DNA of 9,831 bases from positions 1-9,831 of the forward strand of contig CALJIH010000215.1 of the NCBI GenBank assembly GCA_937974135.1. Direction: 5' to 3'. Origin of the DNA: an uncultured Cocleimonas sp. Lineage in GTDB: Bacteria > Pseudomonadota > Gammaproteobacteria > Thiotrichales > Thiotrichaceae. Position 1 is the first letter of the stretch, and each line of letters begins with the position of its first letter. A program made the position numbers and the translations under genes. Shown in pieces: positions 1-7,029 of the stretch. The notes beneath the pieces are model-generated. The model was not told the origin of the DNA. It saw only the letters and a list, made by a program, of their open reading frames with translations, and searched no databases.

Positions 1-70
1 TTGAGTAACGCTTTAGTCTTGGCATTAGCGCCAATAGTGCTTGATTAAAATTATCGATACGATTACTCAT
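1..70 (-). CDS. N-terminal fragment of a leftward gene, possibly an ECF-type sigma factor (partial)
   Basis: Reading leftward from an ATG at 70-68, 23 codons stay open to the window edge. The peptide begins MSNRIDNFNQALLALMPRLK and continues RYS. The stretch ALLALMPRLKRYS resembles the start of many extracytoplasmic-function sigma factors, which often open with a Leu-rich 'LLPRLRRYARAL' helix of region 2, but 23 residues are too few to assign a family. There is no clear Shine-Dalgarno sequence just upstream (CTCTATCTT). The gene would diverge from the YceI gene across about 160 bases of AT-rich DNA in which I could not pick out a convincing promoter. The main alternative is a chance open stretch. 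I am moderately sure a gene starts here and unsure what it is. Confidence 0.45.
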   Translation of the reverse strand, partial: MSNRIDNFNQALLALMPRLKRYS

Positions 71-233
71 AAGATAGAGAATAAATTAATTTATATTTTC
101 TTCAAGTTTTAAGGACTTATTTCTCATATTAAGTGTTTATAGGATTGTAGCACTAATGCATTACATAAGTTTTAGTCAAAAAACTATCACTTATTCTTAT
201 TAGAAATCACTATTATTTAAAAAAGGAGTTGGT

Positions 234-812
234 ATGTTAAACAGAAAATCACTTTTAAACGGCCTTGTTTTATCGGCAACTATGGCTATCTCTCAAGTTG
301 CAACAGCAGGTTCAATGAATCTAGATGAGAATATGTCTAATCTTAGTTTTGTCTCTGTGAAAAAAGGCACAGTAGGTGAAGTACATGCAATTCAAAAATT
401 AACGGGGTCTTTATCCGATAAAGGCGAGTTAAAAATCTCTATGTTCTTGTCTTCTGTTGAAACAAACATTCCTATTAGAAATACACGTATGAAGCGCCAT
501 CTTTTTCTTAGCGAAGAAAATCCATTAGCTACGATTACAGCTAATGTAACGGGTAAAGTACCTACTGAAGCAGGTGTTTCAATGATTGAAACTGAAGGTG
601 AGCTGACAATGCGTGGAGTCACCAAGAAAGTAAAAGTAAATGCAATGGTTGCCCATACAGGTAAAGAGCTAGTAGTAAGCAGTGTAAAGCCAATTATCAT
701 CAAAGCCGATGATTACGGTATGGGTGATGGGGTAAAAAAATTACAAGAACTGGCTAAGCTACCATCGATAGCTACTGCTGTTCCGGTTAATTTCTCTTTG
801 GTATTTAAATAA
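234..812 (+). CDS. Exported YceI-family protein
   Basis: This 192-residue protein starts with a signal peptide: basic N-terminus MLNRK, a hydrophobic core, and an A-T-A/G-S cleavage site after residue 25. The rest is one YceI domain, about residues 28-191, close to the usual size of this family (~190). Recognisable features are the opening strand LSFVSVKKGTVGEVH, the SSVETNIPIRNTRMKRHLF segment and the central GELTMRGVTKKV strand. YceI proteins are periplasmic lipocalin-like beta barrels that bind long isoprenoid or other lipids in the structures known; their physiological role is mostly unsettled. The start is supported by AGGAG at 224-228, five bases upstream. The gene stands alone, with a hairpin behind it and convergent yaeQ beyond. 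The family call is strong; the ligand is unknown. Confidence 0.88.
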   Translation: MLNRKSLLNGLVLSATMAISQVATAGSMNLDENMSNLSFVSVKKGTVGEVHAIQKLTGSLSDKGELKISMFLSSVETNIPIRNTRMKRHLFLSEENPLATITANVTGKVPTEAGVSMIETEGELTMRGVTKKVKVNAMVAHTGKELVVSSVKPIIIKADDYGMGDGVKKLQELAKLPSIATAVPVNFSLVFK

Positions 813-840
813 TCTCTAACTGTGTAATTACTGAGATTAA

Positions 841-861
841 AAAGACACCCCCCTACTTTTA
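841..861 (+). repeat. Dispersed C-rich intergenic motif, copy 1
   Basis: This 21-base segment (AAAG followed by ACACCCCCCTACTTTTA) is identical to 6891-6911. The match extends weakly to the left (TGAGAT plus an A-rich run in both). It forms the left arm of the hairpin between the YceI gene and yaeQ. Related copies lie at 5246-5262 and, inverted, at 8413-8430. All four are intergenic. Confidence 0.75.
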
Positions 862-893
862 AGGCTTTTCTAGGAAATTAAAAGCGTGGGGGG
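848..893. terminator. GC-rich hairpin between convergent genes; likely terminator, best for yaeQ
   Basis: CCCCCC (848-853) and CTTTTAA (856-862) pair with TTAAAAG (878-884) and GGGGGG (888-893), leaving a small internal loop and a 15-base apical loop. Read leftward, the stem is followed by TGTCTTTTT, a usable U-tract, so this fits a Rho-independent terminator for yaeQ, whose stop is at 920-922. Read rightward, the stem is followed by ATCTGTTAATTTG, a poorer U-tract, so termination of the YceI transcript is possible but less certain. Confidence 0.7.
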
Positions 894-919
894 ATCTGTT
901 AATTTGTTGAATTACAGAT

Positions 920-1450
920 CTATTTTAATTTCTGACGTTCAATAACAAGATGCATTTCACCATTATTTATCTGTAAGTCACCATCTTGCAAAGTACAATT
1001 TAGATGCATTCTTTTGTTGCTTAGTTTATCTATTTCATCTGCGTTGATTGCATAAACGGATAGATTTTCAAAGTGATTCAGTTTATTTTTATTTTTATTC
1101 CACCAACCATCGCTGTGAGCCTGATTGTAAGTATAAACAATAACCTTCTTTGAGAGCTTGCATGCTTTTTTGATGCGTTTGAAATTTGGTTGTCCAAGAT
1201 CTATCCAGAGTTTGATTTCATTGTCGATAGACTGCTCAATTAATTCAGGTTGATCAACATTCCATTGCTGCTTTCTTAAAGTAAGAGCCTCGTTGGCGTT
1301 GTAAATATAAGCCACAAGACGCATCATACTCTTTCGAATAGTTTCTGTTGATTGTTGCGCTAAGGTGAGTTGATGCGATTGGTAATATTGTCGATCAATA
1401 TCTGCAATGCTAAGTCGCGCTTTGCATACTGTTGTATACACTGATTCCAT
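920..1450 (-). CDS. yaeQ: YaeQ family protein
   Basis: The 176 residues match the YaeQ family over their full length; E. coli YaeQ is about 180 residues. Signatures seen: a KARLSIADIDR opening, LTLAQQSTET followed by an R-L-x-A-Y-I-Y helix (44-50), the segment E78-x-x-x-W82-I-D84-L-G-Q-P88, and R92-I-K-K-A-C97. The end aligns with the family's ATIQDG-type tail (here CTLQDGDLQIN). Known structures show a compact fold resembling PD-(D/E)XK nucleases, but no cellular reaction is established. An early report of E. coli YaeQ compensating for RfaH loss is not a reliable function. The start has a good ribosome site (AGGGGAA just upstream on the minus strand). The gene diverges from the DUF2062 gene and ends at the hairpin at 848-893. 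Confidence 0.88.
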   Translation of the reverse strand: MESVYTTVCKARLSIADIDRQYYQSHQLTLAQQSTETIRKSMMRLVAYIYNANEALTLRKQQWNVDQPELIEQSIDNEIKLWIDLGQPNFKRIKKACKLSKKVIVYTYNQAHSDGWWNKNKNKLNHFENLSVYAINADEIDKLSNKRMHLNCTLQDGDLQINNGEMHLVIERQKLK

Positions 1451-1585
1451 ATCTTCCCCTTATTTGTTTTTCTTTTTCTGGTCGGGGGATTTTTAAAGAG
1501 AAATTATAAACAAAACTGCCTTGCTCTAGGATGAACGGTCATCTTTTATCAAATCACGCTTATTGATTACTTAATTTTGGAACAA

Positions 1586-1612
1586 TTAACTGTGTCATAG
1601 GTCTGATATTTT
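1586..1612 (+). promoter_or_regulatory. Weak candidate promoter for the DUF2062 gene
   Basis: TTAACT (1586-1591) and an extended -10, TGA-TATTTT (1604-1612), are separated by 15 bases. Each hexamer matches sigma-70 consensus at four of six positions and the spacer is short. It lies in the 197-base divergent gap (1451-1647) between yaeQ and the DUF2062 gene, where I saw nothing better for this gene. Confidence 0.25.
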
Positions 1613-1647
1613 ATGACTTCAAGAACGTATTTAGATAGAATTAATAT

Positions 1648-2211
1648 ATGCCACGTAGGATTTTAAAACGTTATTCACCCAGTCCAAAAACTATTCGAGA
1701 AAATCGAATTCTCTCTGTACTTGGCGATGATTTACACAAACCAAGTCTTTGGATATTAAATCGTAGTTCGGTGGCTCGTGCGTTTGCAATTGGTCTTTTT
1801 TGCGCGTGGATACCATTCCCATTACAAACGGTGCTGGCAGCCTTGTTAGCGATTTACTATCGTGCAAATTTACCCTTATCTGTTGCCTTAGTGTTTATCA
1901 CCAACCCAATCACTATTCCCCCGATGTTCTATTTTGCGTATAAGCTTGGGAGCGTCATGTTAGGGATGGAATTACACGCCGTGGAAATGGACCTCAGTTG
2001 GTATTGGTTTACCTCTATTCTTGGACAAATCTGGCAACCGTTGTTATTTGGTTGTTTGATTTTGGCGATTGTAAGCTCTGCGGTGGGTTACTTTACAATT
2101 AATACTATTTGGCGCCAAGGTGTCAGAACTCGTTGGAAAGAACGCGTTGAAAGACGAAAAGCGAAAAGAGAAGCTGCAAAAAACGAAATTAAAGGCAGTA
2201 CTGAAATCTAG
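1648..2211 (+). CDS. DUF2062 domain membrane protein
   Basis: This 187-residue protein carries the DUF2062 domain at about residues 20-160. Family features visible are the basic start MPRRILKRYSPSP, the stretch RSSVARAFAIGLFCAWIPFP followed by Q60, and the loop N86-P-I-T-I-P-P-M93. Hydrophobic segments at about 42-65, 76-98 and 128-152 indicate an inner-membrane protein. The tail (about 157-187) is strongly charged and Lys/Arg/Glu-rich, likely cytoplasmic. No biochemical role is established for the family. The start was chosen because the sequence matches family N-termini directly from Met1, although no clear Shine-Dalgarno sequence precedes it (AGAATTAATAT). Its TAG stop (2209-2211) abuts the TAA stop of ampD on the other strand, so the two transcripts must overlap. 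Confidence 0.85.
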   Translation: MPRRILKRYSPSPKTIRENRILSVLGDDLHKPSLWILNRSSVARAFAIGLFCAWIPFPLQTVLAALLAIYYRANLPLSVALVFITNPITIPPMFYFAYKLGSVMLGMELHAVEMDLSWYWFTSILGQIWQPLLFGCLILAIVSSAVGYFTINTIWRQGVRTRWKERVERRKAKREAAKNEIKGSTEI

Positions 2212-2793
2212 TTATTTAGATACCTTACAAGCTTGTGCAGGTAATTTAACCGATAGTTGTTTAGATAATCTTTGCCACTCAAAAAATGGACCAGGATCTG
2301 ATTTTCTCCCTGGGGCAATGTGTTCATGTCCCGTAATCGCATCTGCCGATAAATGCGAGTATGTCTGTAACATTGCTTTAATCGTTTGTTCTAATGCAGT
2401 GTATTGATCTTCTGTAAAGGCTTCATAATCACTACCTTCCATCTCAATACCTATTGAGAAATCGTTACACACTTCTCGACCTTGATATTCAGATACGCCT
2501 GCATGCCACGCACGTTTATTAAAAGGCACATATTGCACGATTTCTCCATCTCGCCTAATCAATAAATGACTAGATACTCTTAATTGATAAATATCGGCAT
2601 AGTACGGATGCTCGTTCTTATCTAAACAGTTTGTAAAAAGCTGATCAATAGCTTTTCCCCCATACTGATTTGGAGGCAAGCTGATATTGTGAATAACGAT
2701 TAAGTCAGGCTCGCAGTCTGTTGGTCTTTCATCAAAATTAGGAGAAGGACATTGTCGAGCGTTCTCTATTAAATGGTTTTTTATTTTTAGCAT
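2212..2793 (-). CDS. ampD: 1,6-anhydro-N-acetylmuramyl-L-alanine amidase AmpD
   Basis: AmpD is a cytoplasmic zinc amidase of peptidoglycan recycling. It splits the peptide from anhydro-muropeptides imported by AmpG and so lowers the ligand that drives AmpR-dependent beta-lactamase induction. The 193-residue length is typical of AmpD. The zinc ligands are visible: H35 in VIHNISLPP, then H156 and D166 in GHEHIAPGRKSDPGP. The catalytic residues expected for the family, E117 (IGIEMEG) and K164, are present, and so is the W96-H97-A-G99 substrate-pocket motif. There is no signal peptide, which separates it from exported AmiD-type paralogues. It lies 6 bases behind the pilin-fused lipoprotein gene with no Shine-Dalgarno of its own (upstream AATATTAAACAATA), so translation is probably coupled to that gene. 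No ampE or ampR is in the window. Confidence 0.93.
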   Translation of the reverse strand: MLKIKNHLIENARQCPSPNFDERPTDCEPDLIVIHNISLPPNQYGGKAIDQLFTNCLDKNEHPYYADIYQLRVSSHLLIRRDGEIVQYVPFNKRAWHAGVSEYQGREVCNDFSIGIEMEGSDYEAFTEDQYTALEQTIKAMLQTYSHLSADAITGHEHIAPGRKSDPGPFFEWQRLSKQLSVKLPAQACKVSK

Positions 2794-2799
2794 TATTGT

Positions 2800-5037
2800 T
2801 TAATATTTTGGTCTACAGCTTGAATGGGATGAAAAATACTTCTTCTTGATTCGAGTCTTACAACGCCATTTTGTTGAGACCCCTTGTTTTGGAGGTAACA
2901 ACGTTAAGTGGTTTCTTTGCCTTAATTTGGAGTCTCTAAATTTTAATGTGATCTCGCCTGTATTCTCTTCAACCTTTATCGAGTATTTACTATTTTTAGT
3001 ATCTAGTTTTAAATCAGCGATTTCATATTGATTGGGGTATCTTCCATATTCAATTTCAAATTCGTTAAGTTGTGACTTAACCTCTTCGGCTGCAACTATC
3101 CCTCCAATAAGTTTAGCTCGAATCGTATAATCGTCATAAGCAGGTACTGCTATTGCTGATAATATTCCTACCACCACCATACTTTGATAGATTCCACCAC
3201 CGGTAATAATTTCAAGTGGATTACTTTCATAATTTAACTCAAAGGCTAGTTGAGTCTCACTAGAAGTCATTTTAAACCCATAGCTGTTCTGTTTTGGTAT
3301 CTTGGCCTCGTGAGGGGTAGCCAAGGCAAACAAGTCGATCGGCTTATCGACCAAATCAGCCAAATAATTAAGAATACTTAAATGCATTCGATACATTTTT
3401 TTTGCTATATCTTCAGTATTCACCGAAACCATCAACAGTGAACCCTCTGGATTCATTCGTTGTTTTTTGGTTAACCATTCTTTAACCGATGTTTTCGTTT
3501 CGATGTAGTGCCTATCAATCAGCGTTTGTGGTATATTCGCAAGAATTAAATAATCATCTTCCTGTTCCCAATAAAGATGGCTAGGAACACTTAAAAAACG
3601 TTTCAATAATTTACTTTCTGGTTTGTTTCTCTTTTTCGACTGCTCTTCTAAATGCTTAGTATAAAAAGAAGGGATTTTAAGATGGTGATAAGTATGCCCA
3701 CCAATCTCTCTTTGTTGATAATCTAAACCTAAGGTTTCAACGGATTTACTCAAGCTTGCTTTAAACTTCTCAGCATCATTCAAGCGCAGCGCTACGTAAC
3801 TTCCTGCTTCATCAGAAACAAAACTCATATCCTGTCCAAAGAAATCAAAAATATCATCAATTTCAAAACCTAAAGCTTTATTAAATTCTTTTTTGAATGT
3901 GTAATAACTTTGCATATCTTTTGCTTTACTAACTAACGCGATGGTATTTTCAATAGAGGCAAAATCAGCACGGCTGGGTAATCCTAAACTGCCGATCACC
4001 TTGGTTTTTCCCATGACATTAAATTCTGGAGTCGTTTTTATAATGGGCATATAACTTCTAAAACCCGTAACAGGCATTTCAACGACATATTTGATGCGAT
4101 TAATACCATTGCTAGTTCCAGTACCTAGTGCAATATTTTTCATTGAACTGATGCCGATCACTGCCATCGCAGCAATTTCTTTCTGTTTACCTAAACTGCT
4201 CCCTAAACTGGATATTTTACGTGGATTAGCCCAAGCAAACGTACCCTGCCCGCTGCTATCAATGGTGTTTTCCAAAGCTTTCATTTGATGTGTCGGATTT
4301 GGGACAAACGTTTTAAGAAGATCACTGAGATTATTGGGCGATAAACTAATTCCTGCCAAAAGGGTAAAGCGCGATTTGTCTTTATCCCATTGGAATTGCA
4401 CATTCATTTTGGCTATTAGTAATTCTGCATATCCGTCGGATTGAACGGCTTTTGTAACTTCAAATTCAGGAGAATTCTTAGCAATTGCTGCAAACAAAGT
4501 TTGTATTTCTTCGATAGAATTGAAGTTAGCACTCGCGGTAACTACAACGTTAGGAGTAGGAATAGCAGGATCGACGCCATCAATGATGATAGCTTCTATG
4601 GGAGAAGTCAGACTCTGAAAAACGAATCTAGCGAGTAACTGGCCATCTTCATCAGGTATCTCAGGAATTACATTTTCGTTGATACCTGCTCGAATTGAAT
4701 TTACCGCATCTACAAAGGGTTGAGCGTTTAAAGCATCATCGAAAATATTGTTTTTAGCGGTACCAATGAGACTCCATATATTTGGAATGCGTGCATAAGC
4801 AAAAGCGGATTCAGGTAAATTTTCTCGTAAATAAGCGGGTTGAACAATATTGGCTTCAGTGGCTAAGGTTAGTTCTCTTAATGGGGTTACTTTTTGTTTA
4901 ACGTGGTTTTCTTGGGTGACTGAATTCGGAGTATTAGCGTTGTTTAATTTTGCATTGTCTTTTTGTTCATTGCCCTTACAAGCAGATAGTGTAAAAGAAA
5001 TAATGATAGTGAGTAAAACAAAACGAAAGTAAAGCAT
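2800..5037 (-). CDS. Large lipoprotein with a C-terminal type IV pilin-like domain (function unknown)
   Basis: The start at 5037 gives 745 residues and a clean lipoprotein signal (MLYFRFVLL..., lipobox L-S-A-C20). An in-frame start at 5118 would add 27 residues before it and has no ribosome site. The lipobox is followed by a polar Asn/Lys-rich linker (21-50). Residues ~70-610 form a large mixed alpha/beta region beginning LRENLPESAFAYARIPNIW. It faintly recalls DUF3352-type exported proteins, but I do not recognise it with confidence. Residues ~612-745 look like a pilin: hydrophobic M620-VVVGILSAIAVP-A-Y-DDY-T-I-R-A, then EEVKSQLNEFEIEYGRYP, then a C-terminal pair, C726 and C741, in KWRC...SSCRPKY, like the disulphide loop of PilA. 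The prepilin peptidase site and Glu5 of true pilins are absent. The frame is uninterrupted. It is cotranscribed with ampD. A structural or assembly-associated envelope role is only a guess. Confidence 0.8.
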   Translation of the reverse strand: MLYFRFVLLTIIISFTLSACKGNEQKDNAKLNNANTPNSVTQENHVKQKVTPLRELTLATEANIVQPAYLRENLPESAFAYARIPNIWSLIGTAKNNIFDDALNAQPFVDAVNSIRAGINENVIPEIPDEDGQLLARFVFQSLTSPIEAIIIDGVDPAIPTPNVVVTASANFNSIEEIQTLFAAIAKNSPEFEVTKAVQSDGYAELLIAKMNVQFQWDKDKSRFTLLAGISLSPNNLSDLLKTFVPNPTHQMKALENTIDSSGQGTFAWANPRKISSLGSSLGKQKEIAAMAVIGISSMKNIALGTGTSNGINRIKYVVEMPVTGFRSYMPIIKTTPEFNVMGKTKVIGSLGLPSRADFASIENTIALVSKAKDMQSYYTFKKEFNKALGFEIDDIFDFFGQDMSFVSDEAGSYVALRLNDAEKFKASLSKSVETLGLDYQQREIGGHTYHHLKIPSFYTKHLEEQSKKRNKPESKLLKRFLSVPSHLYWEQEDDYLILANIPQTLIDRHYIETKTSVKEWLTKKQRMNPEGSLLMVSVNTEDIAKKMYRMHLSILNYLADLVDKPIDLFALATPHEAKIPKQNSYGFKMTSSETQLAFELNYESNPLEIITGGGIYQSMVVVGILSAIAVPAYDDYTIRAKLIGGIVAAEEVKSQLNEFEIEYGRYPNQYEIADLKLDTKNSKYSIKVEENTGEITLKFRDSKLRQRNHLTLLPPKQGVSTKWRCKTRIKKKYFSSHSSCRPKY

Positions 5038-5151
5038 AAAACAGATCCAGAATTTTTTATGAAAGATATAATTAACATTCAAGATTACGTAAATTTTAAG
5101 CGATTGTGAAGCAACCATTATAAAAATGATAACTCAGTTAAGTACTAGTAG

Positions 5152-5262
5152 TGGGCTTCGTCGAAGTATGTCAAATATTCATGCTGAGCTTGTCGAAGTA
5201 TTTATGCTGAGCTTGTCGAAGTATTTATGCTGAGCTTATTAAAGTACACCCCCCTACTTTTA
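5152..5262 (+). repeat. Composite intergenic repeat, left copy: 23-base tandem units plus C-rich motif
   Basis: Two perfect 23-base tandem units (5181-5203 and 5204-5226) share the core CTGAGCTTGTCGAAG. A diverged third unit (5227-5247) and a degenerate unit in front (~5152-5180, containing the palindrome CTTCGTCGAAG) flank them. The array runs directly into GTACACCCCCCTACTTTTA (5244-5262). The same composite occurs inverted at 8413-8500. No spacers of CRISPR type are present. I recall CTTCGACA-type intergenic repeats from other bacterial genomes, but cannot verify a family here. It lies in the divergent gap between the lipoprotein gene and ppnN. Confidence 0.8.
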
Positions 5263-5290
5263 GGCAGTTTTGCAAACCTTCCCTTTGGGT

Positions 5291-5310
5291 AAGCAATTAC
5301 AACATTGCTT
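5291..5310 (+). other. Short inverted repeat upstream of ppnN
   Basis: AAGCAAT (5291-5297) and ATTGCTT (5304-5310) are perfect inverted copies around a 6-base loop and are followed by TTATC. It looks like a small terminator, but no rightward gene ends just before it. It may instead be an operator, or may end stray transcription coming out of the repeat. The rest of the gap to the ppnN start (5311-5460) is AT-rich and holds no promoter I would defend. Confidence 0.35.
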
Positions 5311-5460
5311 TTATCTCACAAAACGGTTCACTTTTGTTTTTAAAGATGTAATTAGTATTTATAGGCATTTTTGATTCATCAATGTGTAATAAAGCTAAGC
5401 TATTATTCATCTTACTTATGCAATACTATTCACCTTCATCTAATAATAAACGGGGAATAC

Positions 5461-6879
5461 ATGTCGTCTCATGCTAGCAACGATTCAGCAAACATCGCTG
5501 AAAACTATTCAGATAATTTAATTGATGCACGCATTGCGCCAAGCTCACATCTGAATTTATTGTCACAATTAGAAGTCACAAAACTACTCGACAGTAGTAA
5601 TAATGGCTTACATAAACTATTTCGCGAATGCTCTTTAGCCGTACTTAGTCATGGCAATTATACGGATGATGCGAAATTATTATTAGAACGTAATAAAGCC
5701 TTTGATATTCGTATTATTCAACAAGATCGTGGTATCAAACTTGAAGTGAAAGGTGCACCCGCAGAAGCATTCGTTGATGGGAAAATGATTACCGGTATCA
5801 ACGAACATTTATTTTCAGTGCTACGCGATATTATTTATTCTCATGATGAGATCATCAATAATCCGCGTTTTGATCTGGATGATAGCGAAGGAATCACCAA
5901 TGCGGTGTTTCATATTATGCGAAACTCTGGGAATCTACGCTCACGAAAACGCCCTCAATTAGTTGTCTGTTGGGGAGGCCACTCCATCTCTCGTGAAGAA
6001 TATTTATACACCAAAGAAGTCGGTTATCAACTAGGTTTACGCGGTATGGATATCTGCACAGGTTGTGGTCCAGGTGCTATGAAAGGGCCTATGAAAGGAG
6101 CGACGTTTGGTCACGCCAAACAACGCATTACTGACGGGCAATATCTAGGTGTGACTGAACCGGGCATTATTGCCGCAGAATCACCTAACCCAATCGTCAA
6201 TGATTTAGTCATTCTGCCTGATATTGAGAAACGTTTAGAAGCCTTTGTCCGTACTGGACATGCGATTATCGTGTTCCCTGGCGGTGCAGGTACGACTGAA
6301 GAAATACTCTATATTTTAGGCATTCTATTACACCCAGATAATGCTTATCTTCCGTACCCTTTAATTTTTACTGCTCCAGAAACATCGCGTGATTACTTCG
6401 CGCAAATCGATGATTTTATTGGTGCGACACTGGGCGATGAAGCTCAAAAACGTTACGAAATTATTATTGATGATCCCGAATTGGTTGCGCAAAAAATTAA
6501 AAGAGGCACTAAAAAGGTTCGAGATTTCCGCAAAGACAATAGCGATGCATACTATTTTAATTGGTTATTGAAAATTGACCAACAATTCCAAGAGCCGTTT
6601 ATTCCAACCCATGAAAACATGGCAAACATGAAATTAAGTAAAGATTTAGAAACTCACACGCTGGCTTCTAATTTACGTAAAGTATTTTCAGGTATCGTGG
6701 CGGGGAATGTCAAAGATGAAGGTATTCGAGCTATAGAAAAACACGGTCTGTTTAAAATCAGTGGTGATAAAGACATTATGGAAAAGATGGATACCCTTCT
6801 CTCTTCATTTGTTGCAAACCAACGTATGAAACTACCGAGCGATGTACCTTACAAACCTTGTTACGAAATAGTTAGATAA
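5461..6879 (+). CDS. ppnN: PpnN-type nucleotide 5'-monophosphate nucleosidase (LOG family)
   Basis: PpnN (formerly YgdH) hydrolyses purine and pyrimidine nucleoside 5'-monophosphates to base and ribose 5-phosphate in the cytosol, feeding nucleotide salvage. The E. coli enzyme is stimulated by (p)ppGpp. The 472 residues align end to end with E. coli PpnN (454 residues): N-terminal domain from LLSQLEV to ~145, central Rossmann-like LOG domain, and C-terminal domain through SHENMAN-like THENMAN, FSGIVAGNVKDEGIRAIE and MKLPSDVPYKPCYEI. LOG motifs are C202-G-P-G-A-M207 and P273-G-G-A-G-T-T-E-E281. I chose ATG 5461, preceded by GGGGA at 5452-5456, over an upstream TTG at 5371; the extra 30 residues of that start do not resemble the family. 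The N-terminus is still some 20 residues longer than in E. coli. It appears monocistronic. Confidence 0.94.
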   Translation: MSSHASNDSANIAENYSDNLIDARIAPSSHLNLLSQLEVTKLLDSSNNGLHKLFRECSLAVLSHGNYTDDAKLLLERNKAFDIRIIQQDRGIKLEVKGAPAEAFVDGKMITGINEHLFSVLRDIIYSHDEIINNPRFDLDDSEGITNAVFHIMRNSGNLRSRKRPQLVVCWGGHSISREEYLYTKEVGYQLGLRGMDICTGCGPGAMKGPMKGATFGHAKQRITDGQYLGVTEPGIIAAESPNPIVNDLVILPDIEKRLEAFVRTGHAIIVFPGGAGTTEEILYILGILLHPDNAYLPYPLIFTAPETSRDYFAQIDDFIGATLGDEAQKRYEIIIDDPELVAQKIKRGTKKVRDFRKDNSDAYYFNWLLKIDQQFQEPFIPTHENMANMKLSKDLETHTLASNLRKVFSGIVAGNVKDEGIRAIEKHGLFKISGDKDIMEKMDTLLSSFVANQRMKLPSDVPYKPCYEIVR

Positions 6880-6890
6880 AGGTTGAGATA

Positions 6891-6911
6891 AAAGACACCC
6901 CCCTACTTTTA
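6891..6911 (+). repeat. Dispersed C-rich intergenic motif, copy 2
   Basis: Identical over 21 bases to 841-861 and placed 12 bases after the ppnN stop. Unlike copy 1, it has no G-run nearby to pair with, so it cannot form the same hairpin here. That argues the motif is a repeat in its own right and not simply half of a terminator. Confidence 0.75.
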
Positions 6912-6920
6912 TTCGGTTTT

Positions 6921-6958
6921 GACAAAGCTTTTCTATAGAATCAACAAAAGCTGTTGTC
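6921..6958 (+). terminator. Hairpin downstream of ppnN, possible terminator
   Basis: GACAA-AGCTTTT (6921-6932) pairs with AAAAGCT-TTGTC (6946-6958) with a single bulged G at 6953, giving a 12-pair stem and a 13-base loop. What follows, TCTCTGTATT, is only a poor U-tract, so intrinsic termination is plausible but not assured. The stem could equally stabilise the 3' end of the ppnN mRNA. Confidence 0.45.
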
Positions 6959-7029
6959 TCTCTGTATTAGACACCTTTTCGTTGTTTGAAATGGACTTTT
7001 GTAAGACTAATCAATTTAGGTGCTTGTGG

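Noticed and set aside
392..703. 103-residue open frame antisense to the YceI gene
   Set aside because: It lies wholly within a well-supported YceI coding region, has no family resemblance and no ribosome site, so it is a reverse-frame shadow.
841..861. C-rich motif as a KOPS or DNA-uptake sequence
   Set aside because: It matches neither the KOPS pattern (GGGNAGGG) nor any uptake sequence I know, and four copies in one window cannot show genome-wide polarity.
2120..2407. 95-residue rightward frame running across the DUF2062 end and into ampD
   Set aside because: It overlaps two solid genes on both sides of their stop-to-stop junction. Its sequence is the antisense of the AmpD metal-site region and it has no start signal.
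3100..3250. Frameshifted or run-together pilin pseudogene at the end of the lipoprotein gene
   Set aside because: The frame is continuous, pilin-like features persist to the stop, and the domain has normal pilin length including its C-terminal Cys pair, so decay is not indicated. An assembly error cannot be fully excluded.
5038..5118. Upstream start for the lipoprotein adding 27 residues
   Set aside because: It would bury the lipoprotein signal peptide behind a second hydrophobic stretch and has no ribosome site. Met at 5037 places the lipobox Cys at position 20.
5152..5262. CRISPR array
   Set aside because: The 23-base units are directly abutting with no unique spacers, and no cas genes are present.
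5371..5460. Upstream TTG start for ppnN
   Set aside because: The 30 added residues do not resemble PpnN, while ATG 5461 is an ATG with GGGGA just before it.
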